Origin: Haloplanus natans DSM 17983
GTDB lineage: Archaea; Halobacteriota; Halobacteria; Halobacteriales; Haloferacaceae
Direction of reading: 5' to 3'
DNA: 64,000 nucleotides
Assembly: GCF_000427685.1 (NCBI RefSeq)
Contig: NZ_KE386573.1
Coordinates: 2,836,938 to 2,900,937, forward strand
Positions 42,186 through 49,128 of this stretch are shown here, one piece after another; position 1 is the stretch's first letter; every line of letters begins with the position of its first letter. The translations under genes and the position numbers were made by a program. The notes under the pieces are model-generated. The model ran no database searches. It had not been told where the DNA came from and saw nothing but the letters and a program-made list of their open reading frames with translations.

Positions 42186-42968
42186 ATGAGTTACATTCTC
42201 GACCACACGATGATGCGGGTGGGCGACCTAGAGGCGTCGCTCGACTGGTACCGGACACATCTGGCGTACGAGGAGAAAGACCGCTTCGAGGGGGACGGGT
42301 TCACCATCGTCTACCTCGGGCCGGAGGGTATGCACGAGGACGGGGCGATGCTCGAACTCACGCACAACGAGGGCGAGACGCCCAAGTTCGGCGACGCGTG
42401 GGGACACATCGCGGTGCGCGTCGAGGACGTCTACGAGGCCTACGAGGAACTGATGGACGGGGGCGTCGAGGACTACCGCGACCCCGACTCCTGTGGCGGG
42501 GGGTACGCGTTCGTGAAAGATCCCGACGGACACGAGGTGGAGTTGGTCGAACGCGACCACGGCGCACGGTGGAGCCTCGATCACACGATGATCCGCGTCG
42601 AGGACGCCGACGCGGCGATCGGTTTCTGGGGTCGGAAGTTCGAGTACGAAGGGACCGGGCGCTGGGAGGCCGACACCTTCGCCAACTACTTCATGAAGCC
42701 CGCGGGGGCCCCCGAAGAGGCGATGGCGGTCGAACTCACCTACAACTACGACGGGCGCACGTACGAACACGGCGACGCGTGGGGACATCTCTGTGTCCGG
42801 GTCGACGACCTCCACGACGACTGGGAGACGCTGTTGAAACGCGAAGCGCCGGACTACCGCGATCCGGCCTCGTGTGACGATATGTACGCGTTCACGAAAG
42901 ACGGCGACGAACACGAGATCGAACTCATAGAGCGCGACGGGATCGACGGCGACCTCTTCCCGTTCTGA
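42186..42968 (+). CDS. Two-domain glyoxalase/VOC protein
   Basis: A 260-residue tandem of two vicinal-oxygen-chelate domains, residues 1-125 and 130-255. Each begins with LDHTMMRV or LDHTMIRV (metal His) and ends with PDGHEVELVERD or GDEHEIELIERD (metal Glu); the middle has MLELTHN and AVELTYNYD. This matches lactoylglutathione-lyase-like proteins that isomerise the methylglyoxal-thiol hemithioacetal. Haloarchaea lack glutathione, so the thiol is probably gamma-glutamylcysteine. Its TGA stop is the first base pair of the second 82-bp palindrome. Confidence 0.88.
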   Translation: MSYILDHTMMRVGDLEASLDWYRTHLAYEEKDRFEGDGFTIVYLGPEGMHEDGAMLELTHNEGETPKFGDAWGHIAVRVEDVYEAYEELMDGGVEDYRDPDSCGGGYAFVKDPDGHEVELVERDHGARWSLDHTMIRVEDADAAIGFWGRKFEYEGTGRWEADTFANYFMKPAGAPEEAMAVELTYNYDGRTYEHGDAWGHLCVRVDDLHDDWETLLKREAPDYRDPASCDDMYAFTKDGDEHEIELIERDGIDGDLFPF

Positions 42969-43049
42969 TACGGTTTATTGTAAGTCATTGCCGGTGGTTC
43001 GCCGGGCCGTCCCGGCGAACCACCGGTAAACAGTTACAATAATCCGTAT
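42968..43049. repeat. 82-bp nested palindromic element, copy 2
   Basis: Same length and plan as the copy at 13644-13725. Outer arms 42968-42983 and 43034-43049 pair with one mismatch (ATACGG... with ...CCGTAT). The inner stem is 16 bp, CCGGTGGTTCGCCGGG at 42991-43006 with 43011-43026, closed by a CCGT loop. The 7-nt internal-loop strand TAAACAG is identical in both copies. It overlaps the stop of the VOC gene by one base and lies 47 bp from the stop of the convergent Lrp gene. Confidence 0.9.
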
Positions 43050-43096
43050 GAGCCACGGCGGCGCCACACGGCGATCGGCCGGGTCCGACACCTCGG

Positions 43097-43585
43097 CTAC
43101 CGAAATCCGGAAGAGCTCCGTCGGCCTGCGTCCTCCTCTGTCCATCGGTCGTGGACGCTCGGGGTGCGACCCGTGTTGGTGACGATCTTTATTCGGATGT
43201 CGCGTAGTCGCTCGCTACCGAGGGTTTCGGCGATCCACTTGTGTGGAGTGTCCCGCGGGAGTTTGCCGAACACGTACAGCGAGGAGTCGGCGGAGACGAA
43301 ATACTGGTCGACGTTCTCGCTCGTCTCCAGTGCCGCCTGGAGTTCGGCGACACGGTTCGGAACGGCGTCGAGAATCATCAGTACGTTCGTTCCCCCGCCG
43401 ACCAGTTCGTAGTCGATGTCGATGGTGAACCGGCGGATAACCCCCTGCTCTTTGAGCCGGTTGATGCGATCCGAGACGGCTGGGGGGGAGAGATCGACCG
43501 CCGACGAGATTTCGTTGTACGTGCGGCGTGCATCTTCCGACAGTAGTTGGAGGATGATGACATCGGTTTCGTCCAGTTCTTGCAT
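43097..43585 (-). CDS. Lrp/AsnC-family transcriptional regulator
   Basis: A 162-residue regulator. The N-terminal winged HTH is residues 3-60 (LDETDVIILQLLSEDARRTY, ISSAVDLSPPAVSDRINRL). The C-terminal RAM-like effector domain covers 65-145. The tail EEDAGRRSSSGFR is extra. Members bind amino acids or small metabolites and act as dimers or octamers. It is followed upstream by a UspA gene on the same strand, 24 nt away, so the two form a probable stress-related pair. Its target genes are not visible. Confidence 0.9.
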   Translation of the reverse strand: MQELDETDVIILQLLSEDARRTYNEISSAVDLSPPAVSDRINRLKEQGVIRRFTIDIDYELVGGGTNVLMILDAVPNRVAELQAALETSENVDQYFVSADSSLYVFGKLPRDTPHKWIAETLGSERLRDIRIKIVTNTGRTPSVHDRWTEEDAGRRSSSGFR

Positions 43586-43609
43586 ATCCTTTCTCCAGAC
43601 GGGGTTGGG

Positions 43610-44029
43610 TTACCGGCTCTCCGAGGCTCCGCCGGTCACCGTCACCGGCAGATCCGTGTTGAGGATGACACCCTGCGTGACGCTTCCGAACAGCGCCTTG
43701 CCCGCGGGGGAGCGCTTGCGTCCACCGAGAACGATGTGGTCGACGTTGGCTCGCTCCGCCAGATCCACGATGCCTTCCTCGGGCGGGGAGTGCGCACTCC
43801 GGACGGTGACCGAGAACCCCTCGTCGTCCAACCGCTCCCGTGCCTCCTTGACGAGGGCGACCCGTTCCGGGCGTTGCATCTCCTTCGGTGCTCGTTCCTC
43901 CTCGCCCGTCAGGACGTGTGTGAGCACGACTTCAACCTCGTCCCTGTCGACGGGGAGGTCGATCAGCGCGGATATCTGCGTTCGTTCACGCTCTCTACTG
44001 CTGTCGAGTGGTACGAGCACCGTGTACAT
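43610..44029 (-). CDS. Universal stress protein UspA family
   Basis: A 139-residue UspA protein. It starts MYTVLVPLDSSRERERTQ and ends with the nucleotide-binding signature VLGGRKRSPAGKALFGSVTQ (residues 106-125), nearly identical to that of the UspA at 19020. Start 44029 is chosen because further upstream sequence belongs to the region invaded by the IS6-type element. It is co-directional with the Lrp gene 24 nt downstream. Confidence 0.9.
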   Translation of the reverse strand: MYTVLVPLDSSRERERTQISALIDLPVDRDEVEVVLTHVLTGEEERAPKEMQRPERVALVKEARERLDDEGFSVTVRSAHSPPEEGIVDLAERANVDHIVLGGRKRSPAGKALFGSVTQGVILNTDLPVTVTGGASESR

Positions 44030-44096
44030 ACCCGCAACTGCTTGGTCGCGTAAAGTTGAGCGTAGAGAGTGGGGCGTGCTGATTTCTAAGTTGTCC

Positions 44097-44735
44097 ATGC
44101 ACGAAATCACACGCCTCAGCGACGGTAGCGACTGGATCGAATTAGAGTTTGTGAAGCGTCAGCTGACACCCGAGTTCGCGATCCGGCTCGGTATTCGGAT
44201 GCACGTGGCAGGACTATCACTTTCGAATACTACCTCGATTCTTGAAAGGTTGGGTGTCGAACGCTCTCGAGCGGCCGTCCACAGCCGGGTGCAGAAGGCC
44301 GACCTACAGCCCGAAGGCGGTGCGAGTCCGGATCACGTTGCACTCGACGAAACCGTGATTCGAATCAACGGACAGCAGTATTGGCTGTATGCTGCCGTCG
44401 ATCCTGAAACGAACGCATTCCTTCATATCCGGCTTCTTAGCACGTATACGACCGTCCTAACCGAAATCTTCCCGAGTGAATTACGCGAGAAACACGATGT
44501 CGAAACCACCGTGTTTCTCGTCGACGATGCTCAGTGGCTCCAAACTGCCCTCGACCGACACGGCCTCGATTGCAGACACGAATTCCATGGCAATCGGAAT
44601 ACCGCCGAACGTATATTTAGAGAAGTGAAAGGCCAAACAGTTTTGTTTTCAAATACGTTCAACCACGTAGAGCCGACGACCGTAGAAACGTGGCTTCAAG
44701 CCCTTGCCGTCTGGTAGAATCGATGCCAAGGTTAA
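44097..44735 (+). mobile_element. IS6-family transposase with early stop
   Basis: DDE transposase of the haloarchaeal IS6 type. The 206-residue product (44097-44717) has the N-terminal HTH (IRMHVAGLSLSNTTSILERL), the first Asp in HVALDETVIRING, the second in TVFLVDDAQWLQ and the Glu in NRNTAERIFREVKG. It stops at TAG after VETWLQALAVW. In the same frame five more codons (NRCQG) and TAA follow at 44718-44735, which look like the normal family ending. The stop is thus probably a late nonsense mutation. No terminal inverted repeats were found at either side, so the element is likely degenerate. An IclR gene fragment abuts its right end. Confidence 0.8.
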
Positions 44736-44739
44736 TCCG

Positions 44740-44856
44740 ACCGTCAGTATCGCCGGGCCGGCGAGTCGCTTTCAGGGCGACTACTTCGAGGAGGAACTCG
44801 CCCGACTCGTCTCCGACGCGGCGAACATGATCGAACTGAAAATTCAGGAGTACTGA
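44740..44856 (+). pseudogene. C-terminal fragment of an IclR-family regulator
   Basis: The frame reads TVSIAGPASRFQGDYFEEEL followed by ARLVSDAANMIELKI and a TGA stop at 44854-44856. This matches the last 35-40 residues of haloarchaeal IclR effector domains (GP-S-R--G-YF-EE...ANVIEL). No HTH or remaining effector part is present; the left neighbour is the IS6-type transposase. The rest of the gene was probably removed in an IS-mediated deletion. It cannot be expressed as a functional regulator. Confidence 0.7.
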
Positions 44857-45542
44857 ACCGGCGAGCGAACACGCGAGGGTGGACGACGCCACAAAATTTC
44901 TAACAACATTATGTCTGTTACGAAGATGGGAGCGCTCGGCCGAGGTGAAACCGGTGGAGCCGAGCGGTCACACCCGCACTAATTATTTTTATTTTGGTAT
45001 TTAAATCGTCTTATAGTATTTTTGGTAAATATATCCCGAGGCCAGCAGTATCGTAAAATCCACGCAGAGAAGTTGCGTATTAGCCCATTTAGATTCTATT
45101 TTCCGGCGATAAACGGCATACACTTCGATCAGAATCACCGGGATCGACAAAGGTGTGTACAGCGCCCGAGAATGCGCCGACTGTCGTGATACCACGGCCA
45201 CATCGGACGGCATTTCGGATATTCGATATTGCATTTTTGGCGATTTAAGCACTCTAAATCCGAATACTATGCTTCTTCGACGATCCGCTACCCTCAACTG
45301 CAGCGGCCGGCTTCCACATCGACTGATCTACACACGGTAGTTCAAAAGTATAAATTTTCAGTGTATATCATAATTATGGATTTTTCGTTACAGGCTCATA
45401 TCACATCGAATGGGTCGTTCGGCTGCGACCGACTGGACCGAGTCGGCTCGACGGCGTGGCGTTACCTGCTCGCTCCGTTCACAGGGTATGTCGAATAGAC
45501 GAGTCCGTCAAACCTACATCGACGAAGTGTCGGAACTCGTCG
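44857..45542. other. AT-rich accessory spacer
   Basis: This 686-bp stretch has clearly lower GC than its surroundings, notably 44985-45070 and 45340-45385, and no confident gene apart from the doubtful ORF at 45001-45297. An inverted repeat CGCTCGGC / GCCGAGCG (44933-44940 and 44959-44966) is present. Composition and neighbours (IS remnants, toxin-antitoxin pair) suggest acquired, decaying DNA. Confidence 0.6.
45001..45297 (-). CDS. Doubtful small membrane ORF
   Basis: A possible 98-residue product, with real coding most likely from an internal Met onward. Its second half has two hydrophobic runs (LYTPLSIPVILIEVYAVY and TQLLCVDFTILLASGYIY) separated by a charged loop. The codon use is AT-rich and unlike that of neighbouring haloarchaeal genes. 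It may be a fragment of a foreign membrane protein gene or a chance frame. Confidence 0.25.
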   Translation of the reverse strand: MRVADRRRSIVFGFRVLKSPKMQYRISEMPSDVAVVSRQSAHSRALYTPLSIPVILIEVYAVYRRKIESKWANTQLLCVDFTILLASGYIYQKYYKTI

Positions 45543-46055
45543 ATGGATAGTCTGAGCGGGCGTGAGCGTGTCCGGCACGTCGTCGAGTTGCTGGACGAGC
45601 CAACGCCGGTGCAGGAGATCGCCGACCGAGCAGATGTCTCGCGCCCAACGGCCGACGATGAACTCCAGCGACTGCGGAGTGATGACTGGGTCACCGAAAC
45701 GACAGTCGACGGGACGAAAGCCTACGACCTGAATCCCGTGCGGATGCTCTTCGATGAAGTGACGGACCTGATCGAAGCCCACTCGCGCGACGAACTGGAG
45801 AGCCAGCTCACGGAGCTGAAGGAGGAACAGGAAGAGCTGGCGACGGCGTACGACGTGAGTTCGCTCGGCGAGTTCCGAGGAGAACTCGCTGACGAGGAGT
45901 TCTCGGCTGAGGAGCGTCGCGAGCGTCGCAACGTGATCGCCACGTGGGAGGCGATCAACACGGAACTCGGGCTCGTGAAGCACGCCCTCCAACTGTACGA
46001 TGACGTCGTGGAACTCCCGTCACCGTGGACTGACTCCCCCTCGACACTCGCCTAA
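45543..46055 (+). CDS. HTH protein, putative antitoxin partner of a TumE-like toxin
   Basis: A 170-residue protein. The N-terminal winged HTH spans residues 5-65 (RVRHVVELLDEPTPVQEIAD, RADVSRPTADDELQRL). A long helical region (70-150) follows, with a coiled-coil pattern (DELESQLTELKEEQEELATA). The stop overlaps the start of the next gene by one base (TAATG), a typical toxin-antitoxin layout. The partner resembles TumE toxins, so this is likely the TumA-type antitoxin that represses the pair. The ATG at 45543 begins the HTH helix; earlier Met codons are less likely. Confidence 0.7.
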   Translation: MDSLSGRERVRHVVELLDEPTPVQEIADRADVSRPTADDELQRLRSDDWVTETTVDGTKAYDLNPVRMLFDEVTDLIEAHSRDELESQLTELKEEQEELATAYDVSSLGEFRGELADEEFSAEERRERRNVIATWEAINTELGLVKHALQLYDDVVELPSPWTDSPSTLA

Positions 46056-46519
46056 TGGTCGGTTTCCTCGCTAATCGGGCAAATTTGCAGAGCAAGCGGC
46101 TCCCCGACCGCATCCAGAACCGACTCGGCGGTGAGTTCGAGAGCGTTCGGCGGCGACGTGCTGAGCCACGTGAAGCTGGCCCGTACCGGGTCGTTGCCGA
46201 CGTGAACCCACGGCTCGATGACGACGAGTACCCAGTGACGGCCGCACGAGTCGAAATCGGATTTCAACTGCAGACTCGGGAGCCCCACGAGTACTACTGG
46301 TTCAACTGGATCGAGCCAGACCGAAGTCTGCTGGTCGGCTGGCATCAAGACGATACGCACGACGGCCTCGGACCAGTCCATCTGCAAGTGAACGACTGCG
46401 CGACACCCGTCGCGCACGAACCGGCCGAATTCATCGACTCACACAGAATCGAGGAGGAAGCCCACGGCTTTAGCCGTGGGCGGAATCCGACAAGGCTCGG
46501 AACAAACCACGAGCGATAG
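46055..46519 (+). pseudogene. TumE-like toxin with C-terminus replaced at an IS200/IS605-type end
   Basis: The first 130 residues resemble haloarchaeal TumE-type toxin proteins: VEIGFQLQTREPHEYYWFNW, RSLLVGWHQDDTHDGLGPVH and EPAEFIDSH. At about 46455 the frame runs into the hairpin AAGCCCACGGC-TTTA-GCCGTGGG, characteristic of IS200/IS605-type elements, and ends in unrelated codons (HGFSRGRNPTRLG). The natural C-terminal helix is missing. The toxin is probably inactive, while its HTH partner is intact. The assignment to TumE is from remembered family features, not a search. Confidence 0.6.
46461..46480 (+). mobile_element. IS200/IS605-type terminal hairpin
   Basis: CCCACGGC (46461-46468), loop TTTA, GCCGTGGG (46473-46480): a perfect 8-bp stem of the kind used by TnpA to recognise element ends. 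It lies about 100 bp before the decayed tnpB and marks the junction with the toxin gene. Whether it is the left end of this element or a separate remnant is not clear. Confidence 0.65.
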
Positions 46520-46583
46520 CAACCCGACTCCCCCACGCCAGTCGTTGAAATCATAAAGAGAAAATACGATATGTGAAATACGG

Positions 46584-47521
46584 GTGGAGGACGTGATTCG
46601 CACCGTCAAGGTCAAACTCGACGTACCCACAGAGCGGTGCGACGACCTCCATCGGACGAAAGACCAGTTTCTCCACTGCGCGAACACCACCGCAGCGTGG
46701 GCGTGGAGACACCCGAACGACTACTGTGTAACCTCGAAACAAAAAGCCGAGAACGCCCTTTACGACCAACTCCGCAACGAGACGGAGTTGACGGCAAACC
46801 TCGTCCAGAAAGGGATTCGGCGTGCTATGAGGCCACAAAAAGCGGTGTCGCCCGACTCCAGAAAGAAGACAACACCAGCCAACCGCACTTCGATGCGTGG
46901 AGCGTCGTGTACGACAAACGGAGTGCGACGTTCTACCGCGACCACGTTTCCCTTTCCACAGTGAACGGTCGCATCGAGTGCGACTACGTGCTTCCCGATG
47001 ACGCAGAGAGGACACCGATTGGTGAGTACCTGCTGAACGAGGACTACGAGTTCAGAATGTCCACGTTACAGTACGACCGCCAAACAGAGTCGTTCTACCT
47101 CCACGCCCGAATGCGCCGAACCACGGATGAACAAGAGCAATCCACGACTTCCTCGTCCGACGCCACGCACAGAACAGTCCTTGGTGTTGACCTGAACGTG
47201 GACGGCTCGCTCGCCGTGACTTCCACAGACGCGTTCATCGGGAACGCCGACGAGATGAACCATCAACGCCGAGAGTTCGAGAAGACTCGCGGGTCGATGC
47301 AACAGGCGGGAACGCGGTCGGCGCACCTGTCGATTCAGTCGATGAACGACCGCGAACACCGCTGGATGCAAGACGAACTCCACCGTGCCTCAAACCAAAT
47401 CCTCGAAGAAGCCCGCGACCACGGGTGTACGCATATCACGTTCGGGAACCTGACCGATATTCGTGACCGGATGGTTGGGGCGAAGCGGTTCCACGCGTGG
47501 GCGTTCCGTCGCTGGACATGA
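46584..47521 (+). pseudogene. tnpB: Decayed tnpB (IS200/IS605-type RNA-guided nuclease)
   Basis: Haloarchaeal TnpB remains. Frame 1 from the GTG at 46584 reads VIRTVKVKLDVPTERCDDLH to LVQKGIRRA; after a one-base loss near 46827 the reading continues in another frame (EATKSGVARLQKEDN) to 47521. The RuvC-I Asp is present in VLGVDLNVDG, but the RuvC-II Glu is Gly in HITFGNLTDIRDRM. The frame stops after FHAWAFRRW, so the zinc finger and RuvC-III are missing. Three independent lesions make it inactive. No tnpA is present. Confidence 0.85.
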
Positions 47522-47533
47522 GAAGACCAAATA

Positions 47534-47590
47534 CCGCGCCGAGCGGAGCGAGGCGCGGTTTCACCGGACGCGACCGGAGGGAGCGTCCGG
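47534..47590 (+). other. Two tandem stem-loops with similar 11-nt loops
   Basis: Stem CCGCGCC/GGCGCGG (47534-47540 with 47552-47558) with loop GAGCGGAGCGA, then CCGGACGC/GCGTCCGG (47564-47571 with 47583-47590) with loop GACCGGAGGGA. The run GTCGTTTTTCCCC follows, as expected of an intrinsic terminator. Stems differ while loops are similar, so the loop may be the recognised part. Two more hairpins of the inverse orientation follow at 47723-47812. Confidence 0.75.
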
Positions 47591-47679
47591 GTCGTTTTTC
47601 CCCAAGTTTTTACGAGGAGTGGTGCCCGCAGGCCGCCGGAGGTGGCCGAGGACACCCGACGAAATAAAAAGTGGGAGTG

Positions 47680-47700
47680 TGCCGCCTCCCCGATTTGAAC
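47680..47700 (-). repeat. 21-bp duplicate of the tRNA-Phe 3' end (att scar)
   Basis: These 21 bp are identical to 47821-47841, the 3' end and T-arm of the tRNA-Phe gene. Integrases of mobile elements commonly use this part of tRNA genes as attB, and the far end of an inserted element keeps such a partial copy. Only 120 bp lie between the copies, so the element is nearly gone or the repeat comes from a nested event. Confidence 0.8.
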
Positions 47701-47722
47701 TCACCGAGACGGTCCGGGCATG

Positions 47723-47812
47723 CGGCTCGCTTCGCTCGCCGTTCCGGGCTGCGACTCGTCTGCTCAAATCGGTTCGGCGTCGTTTCCGTGACCGCTCGCT
47801 ACGCTCGCGGTC
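47723..47812 (-). other. Two more stem-loops, loop motif in inverse orientation
   Basis: CGGC/GCCG (47723-47726 with 47738-47741) and GACCGC/GCGGTC (47790-47795 with 47807-47812) each enclose an 11-nt loop. On the minus strand the loops read GAGCGAAGCGA and GAGCGTAGCGA. They match the loops of the two hairpins at 47534-47590, giving a consensus GAGCGNAGCGA. Confidence 0.7.
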
Positions 47813-47820
47813 TTGGAATA

Positions 47821-47894
47821 TGCCGCCTCCCCGATTTGAACGGGGGACAGCTCGATCTTCAGTCGAGTGCTCTCCCAGTCTGAGCTAAGGCGGC
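47821..47894 (-). tRNA. tRNA-Phe (anticodon GAA)
   Basis: A complete 74-nt cloverleaf on the minus strand. The acceptor stem pairs GCCGCCT with AGGCGGC plus discriminator A; the D-arm is GCTC/GAGC; the anticodon stem CTCGA/TCGAG encloses CTGAAGA with anticodon GAA; the T-arm is CCCCG/CGGGG with loop TTCAAAT. No intron is present and CCA is not encoded. Its 3' half is duplicated at 47680-47700, showing use as an integration site. Confidence 0.97.
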
Positions 47895-47949
47895 GCAGTT
47901 CTGACGAGGGGGATAGTAGTCAAAAGGATTTCGGAACACGGCGGGGCGA

Positions 47950-48543
47950 TCACGATACGTCGCGGCGTTCGGTGAAGACGCGCGTCCCGTTCGCGGTGCG
48001 GACCGTCGTCTCGATCCGGACGACGCCGTCGTTGGCCTCGATGCGCGCCGCGTCGAGGTAGCCCACGTCGACGGTGCGCGTCCGCATCACCGTCTCCCCC
48101 GCAACGAGACGGCCCACGTCGGACCGGCCTTGCCAGACGAGACTACCGTCGGTCGTAATCCGCGTCGTGACGGACACATCGCGGGCGGGCGCCGAGCCGC
48201 CGTTGGTCAGCGCGACCGTCACCTCACGACAGCGGGTGCTACACGACTCGATGGACCGAACCTGCATGGTGATCGTCGGCGGGGATTCGGCCGCCGCCTC
48301 CGTGCCCGTCGTCGCCGGCGTCGGCGTCGCCGTCGACACACTATCGGCCCCCGCCGCCGCAGAGGTTCCACCACCGCTCGCACCGATAGCGACGGCCACG
48401 AGCAACGCCACGACGAGACCGCCGAGCAGGACGGCAGTACCACGGTCCAGCGACGGGAACGCACCGGTGGCGGCCGACACCCCCTCGTCGTCGCTCCCGC
48501 TACTCGTCCCCGAAGGCGGTCGCTCGTCGTCCCCCGAGCCCAT
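47950..48543 (-). CDS. Single-pass membrane protein with external beta domain
   Basis: An unrecognised 197-residue protein. Residues 1-32 are polar and acidic (cytoplasmic), 33-58 form one membrane helix (GTAVLLGGLVVALLVAVAIG), 60-90 are an Ala/Thr/Pro linker, and 92-197 are a beta-sandwich-like domain (MQVRSIESCSTRCREVTVAL, GGSAPARDVSVTTRI). The pattern suggests a surface-exposed domain similar to those found on archaeal pilus or transport accessory proteins. Two Cys (SCSTRC) may form a disulfide. It lies next to the tRNA-Phe gene and is not part of a visible operon. Confidence 0.65.
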   Translation of the reverse strand: MGSGDDERPPSGTSSGSDDEGVSAATGAFPSLDRGTAVLLGGLVVALLVAVAIGASGGGTSAAAGADSVSTATPTPATTGTEAAAESPPTITMQVRSIESCSTRCREVTVALTNGGSAPARDVSVTTRITTDGSLVWQGRSDVGRLVAGETVMRTRTVDVGYLDAARIEANDGVVRIETTVRTANGTRVFTERRDVS

Positions 48544-48623
48544 ATCTCAACGTTGGCCGTCGGCGCGGATAGCTCTGATGGCCCCGATGGAGAGCCTTTT
48601 GCCGTGGCACGACAACAACCCAC

Positions 48624-48755
48624 ATGGAAGGGTCGTTCGTCTGCCCCATCTGTGAACACGAATGCAAGACTCGGAACCATCTACGCGAACACCTCCACGA
48701 CCACCACCACAAAAGCGACATCATCGACCGGTATCTGGCGGAAGTAGAGGGATGA
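48624..48755 (+). CDS. C2H2 zinc-finger microprotein
   Basis: A 43-residue protein, essentially one zinc finger. The spacing Cys7-x2-Cys10-x12-His23-x3-His27 is the canonical C2H2 layout (FVCPICEHECK, HLREHLHDHHH). Small zinc-finger proteins of this kind are frequent in haloarchaea and some influence lipids, biofilm or stress responses. The stop overlaps the start of the next gene by 4 nt (ATGA), so both are made together. It is too short for most automatic gene callers. Confidence 0.75.
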   Translation: MEGSFVCPICEHECKTRNHLREHLHDHHHKSDIIDRYLAEVEG

Positions 48756-49078
48756 GTCCGAGCCACAGGTGGTGGGCGAATACGGCCGTGGAGTTATCGT
48801 CGCTGGGCGACTTCGATCCGACCGGAAAACGGCAGTTTCGGCGGGCGGTCGCCGAGGACCTGCGGACCACGCTGGACATCGAGGCGTACCGGCGAACGGT
48901 CGAACGTGAACCGGAGACCGAAGAGTTCGACGGTGGGTCGTCGCTCGAGTCCTCCGATATCGTGCCCGAGCCGATAGGGACCGCACGACGAGGAGACGAT
49001 GGGATGGACGCCATTCGGTTCGAAATCATCCGAGACGCCCTCGGGACGGATCTCGCGGACGCGCTGGACCTCCCGTAG
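48752..49078 (+). CDS. Hypothetical acidic protein coupled to the zinc-finger microprotein
   Basis: An unrecognised 108-residue soluble protein. The N-terminal half is helical (WWANTAVELSSLGDFDPTGK, RRAVAEDLRTTLDIEAYRR), then a Glu/Ser-rich linker and a C-terminal helix (DAIRFEIIRDALGTDLADAL). No signal peptide or membrane segment is present. Because it overlaps the zinc-finger gene (ATGA), it is a likely functional partner. It converges with the proteasome-like gene 50 nt away. Confidence 0.6.
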   Translation: MSPSHRWWANTAVELSSLGDFDPTGKRQFRRAVAEDLRTTLDIEAYRRTVEREPETEEFDGGSSLESSDIVPEPIGTARRGDDGMDAIRFEIIRDALGTDLADALDLP

Positions 49079-49128
49079 TGTCGGGACCGTTGCAGTGCGG
49101 ATCGCGTGTCGGCGACGACCCGTCCGAG

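Noticed and set aside
44917-44966. The 8-bp inverted repeat as a terminal repeat of the IS6-type element
   Set aside because: It is about 200 bp beyond the transposase and beyond the IclR fragment, with no counterpart to the left of 44097.
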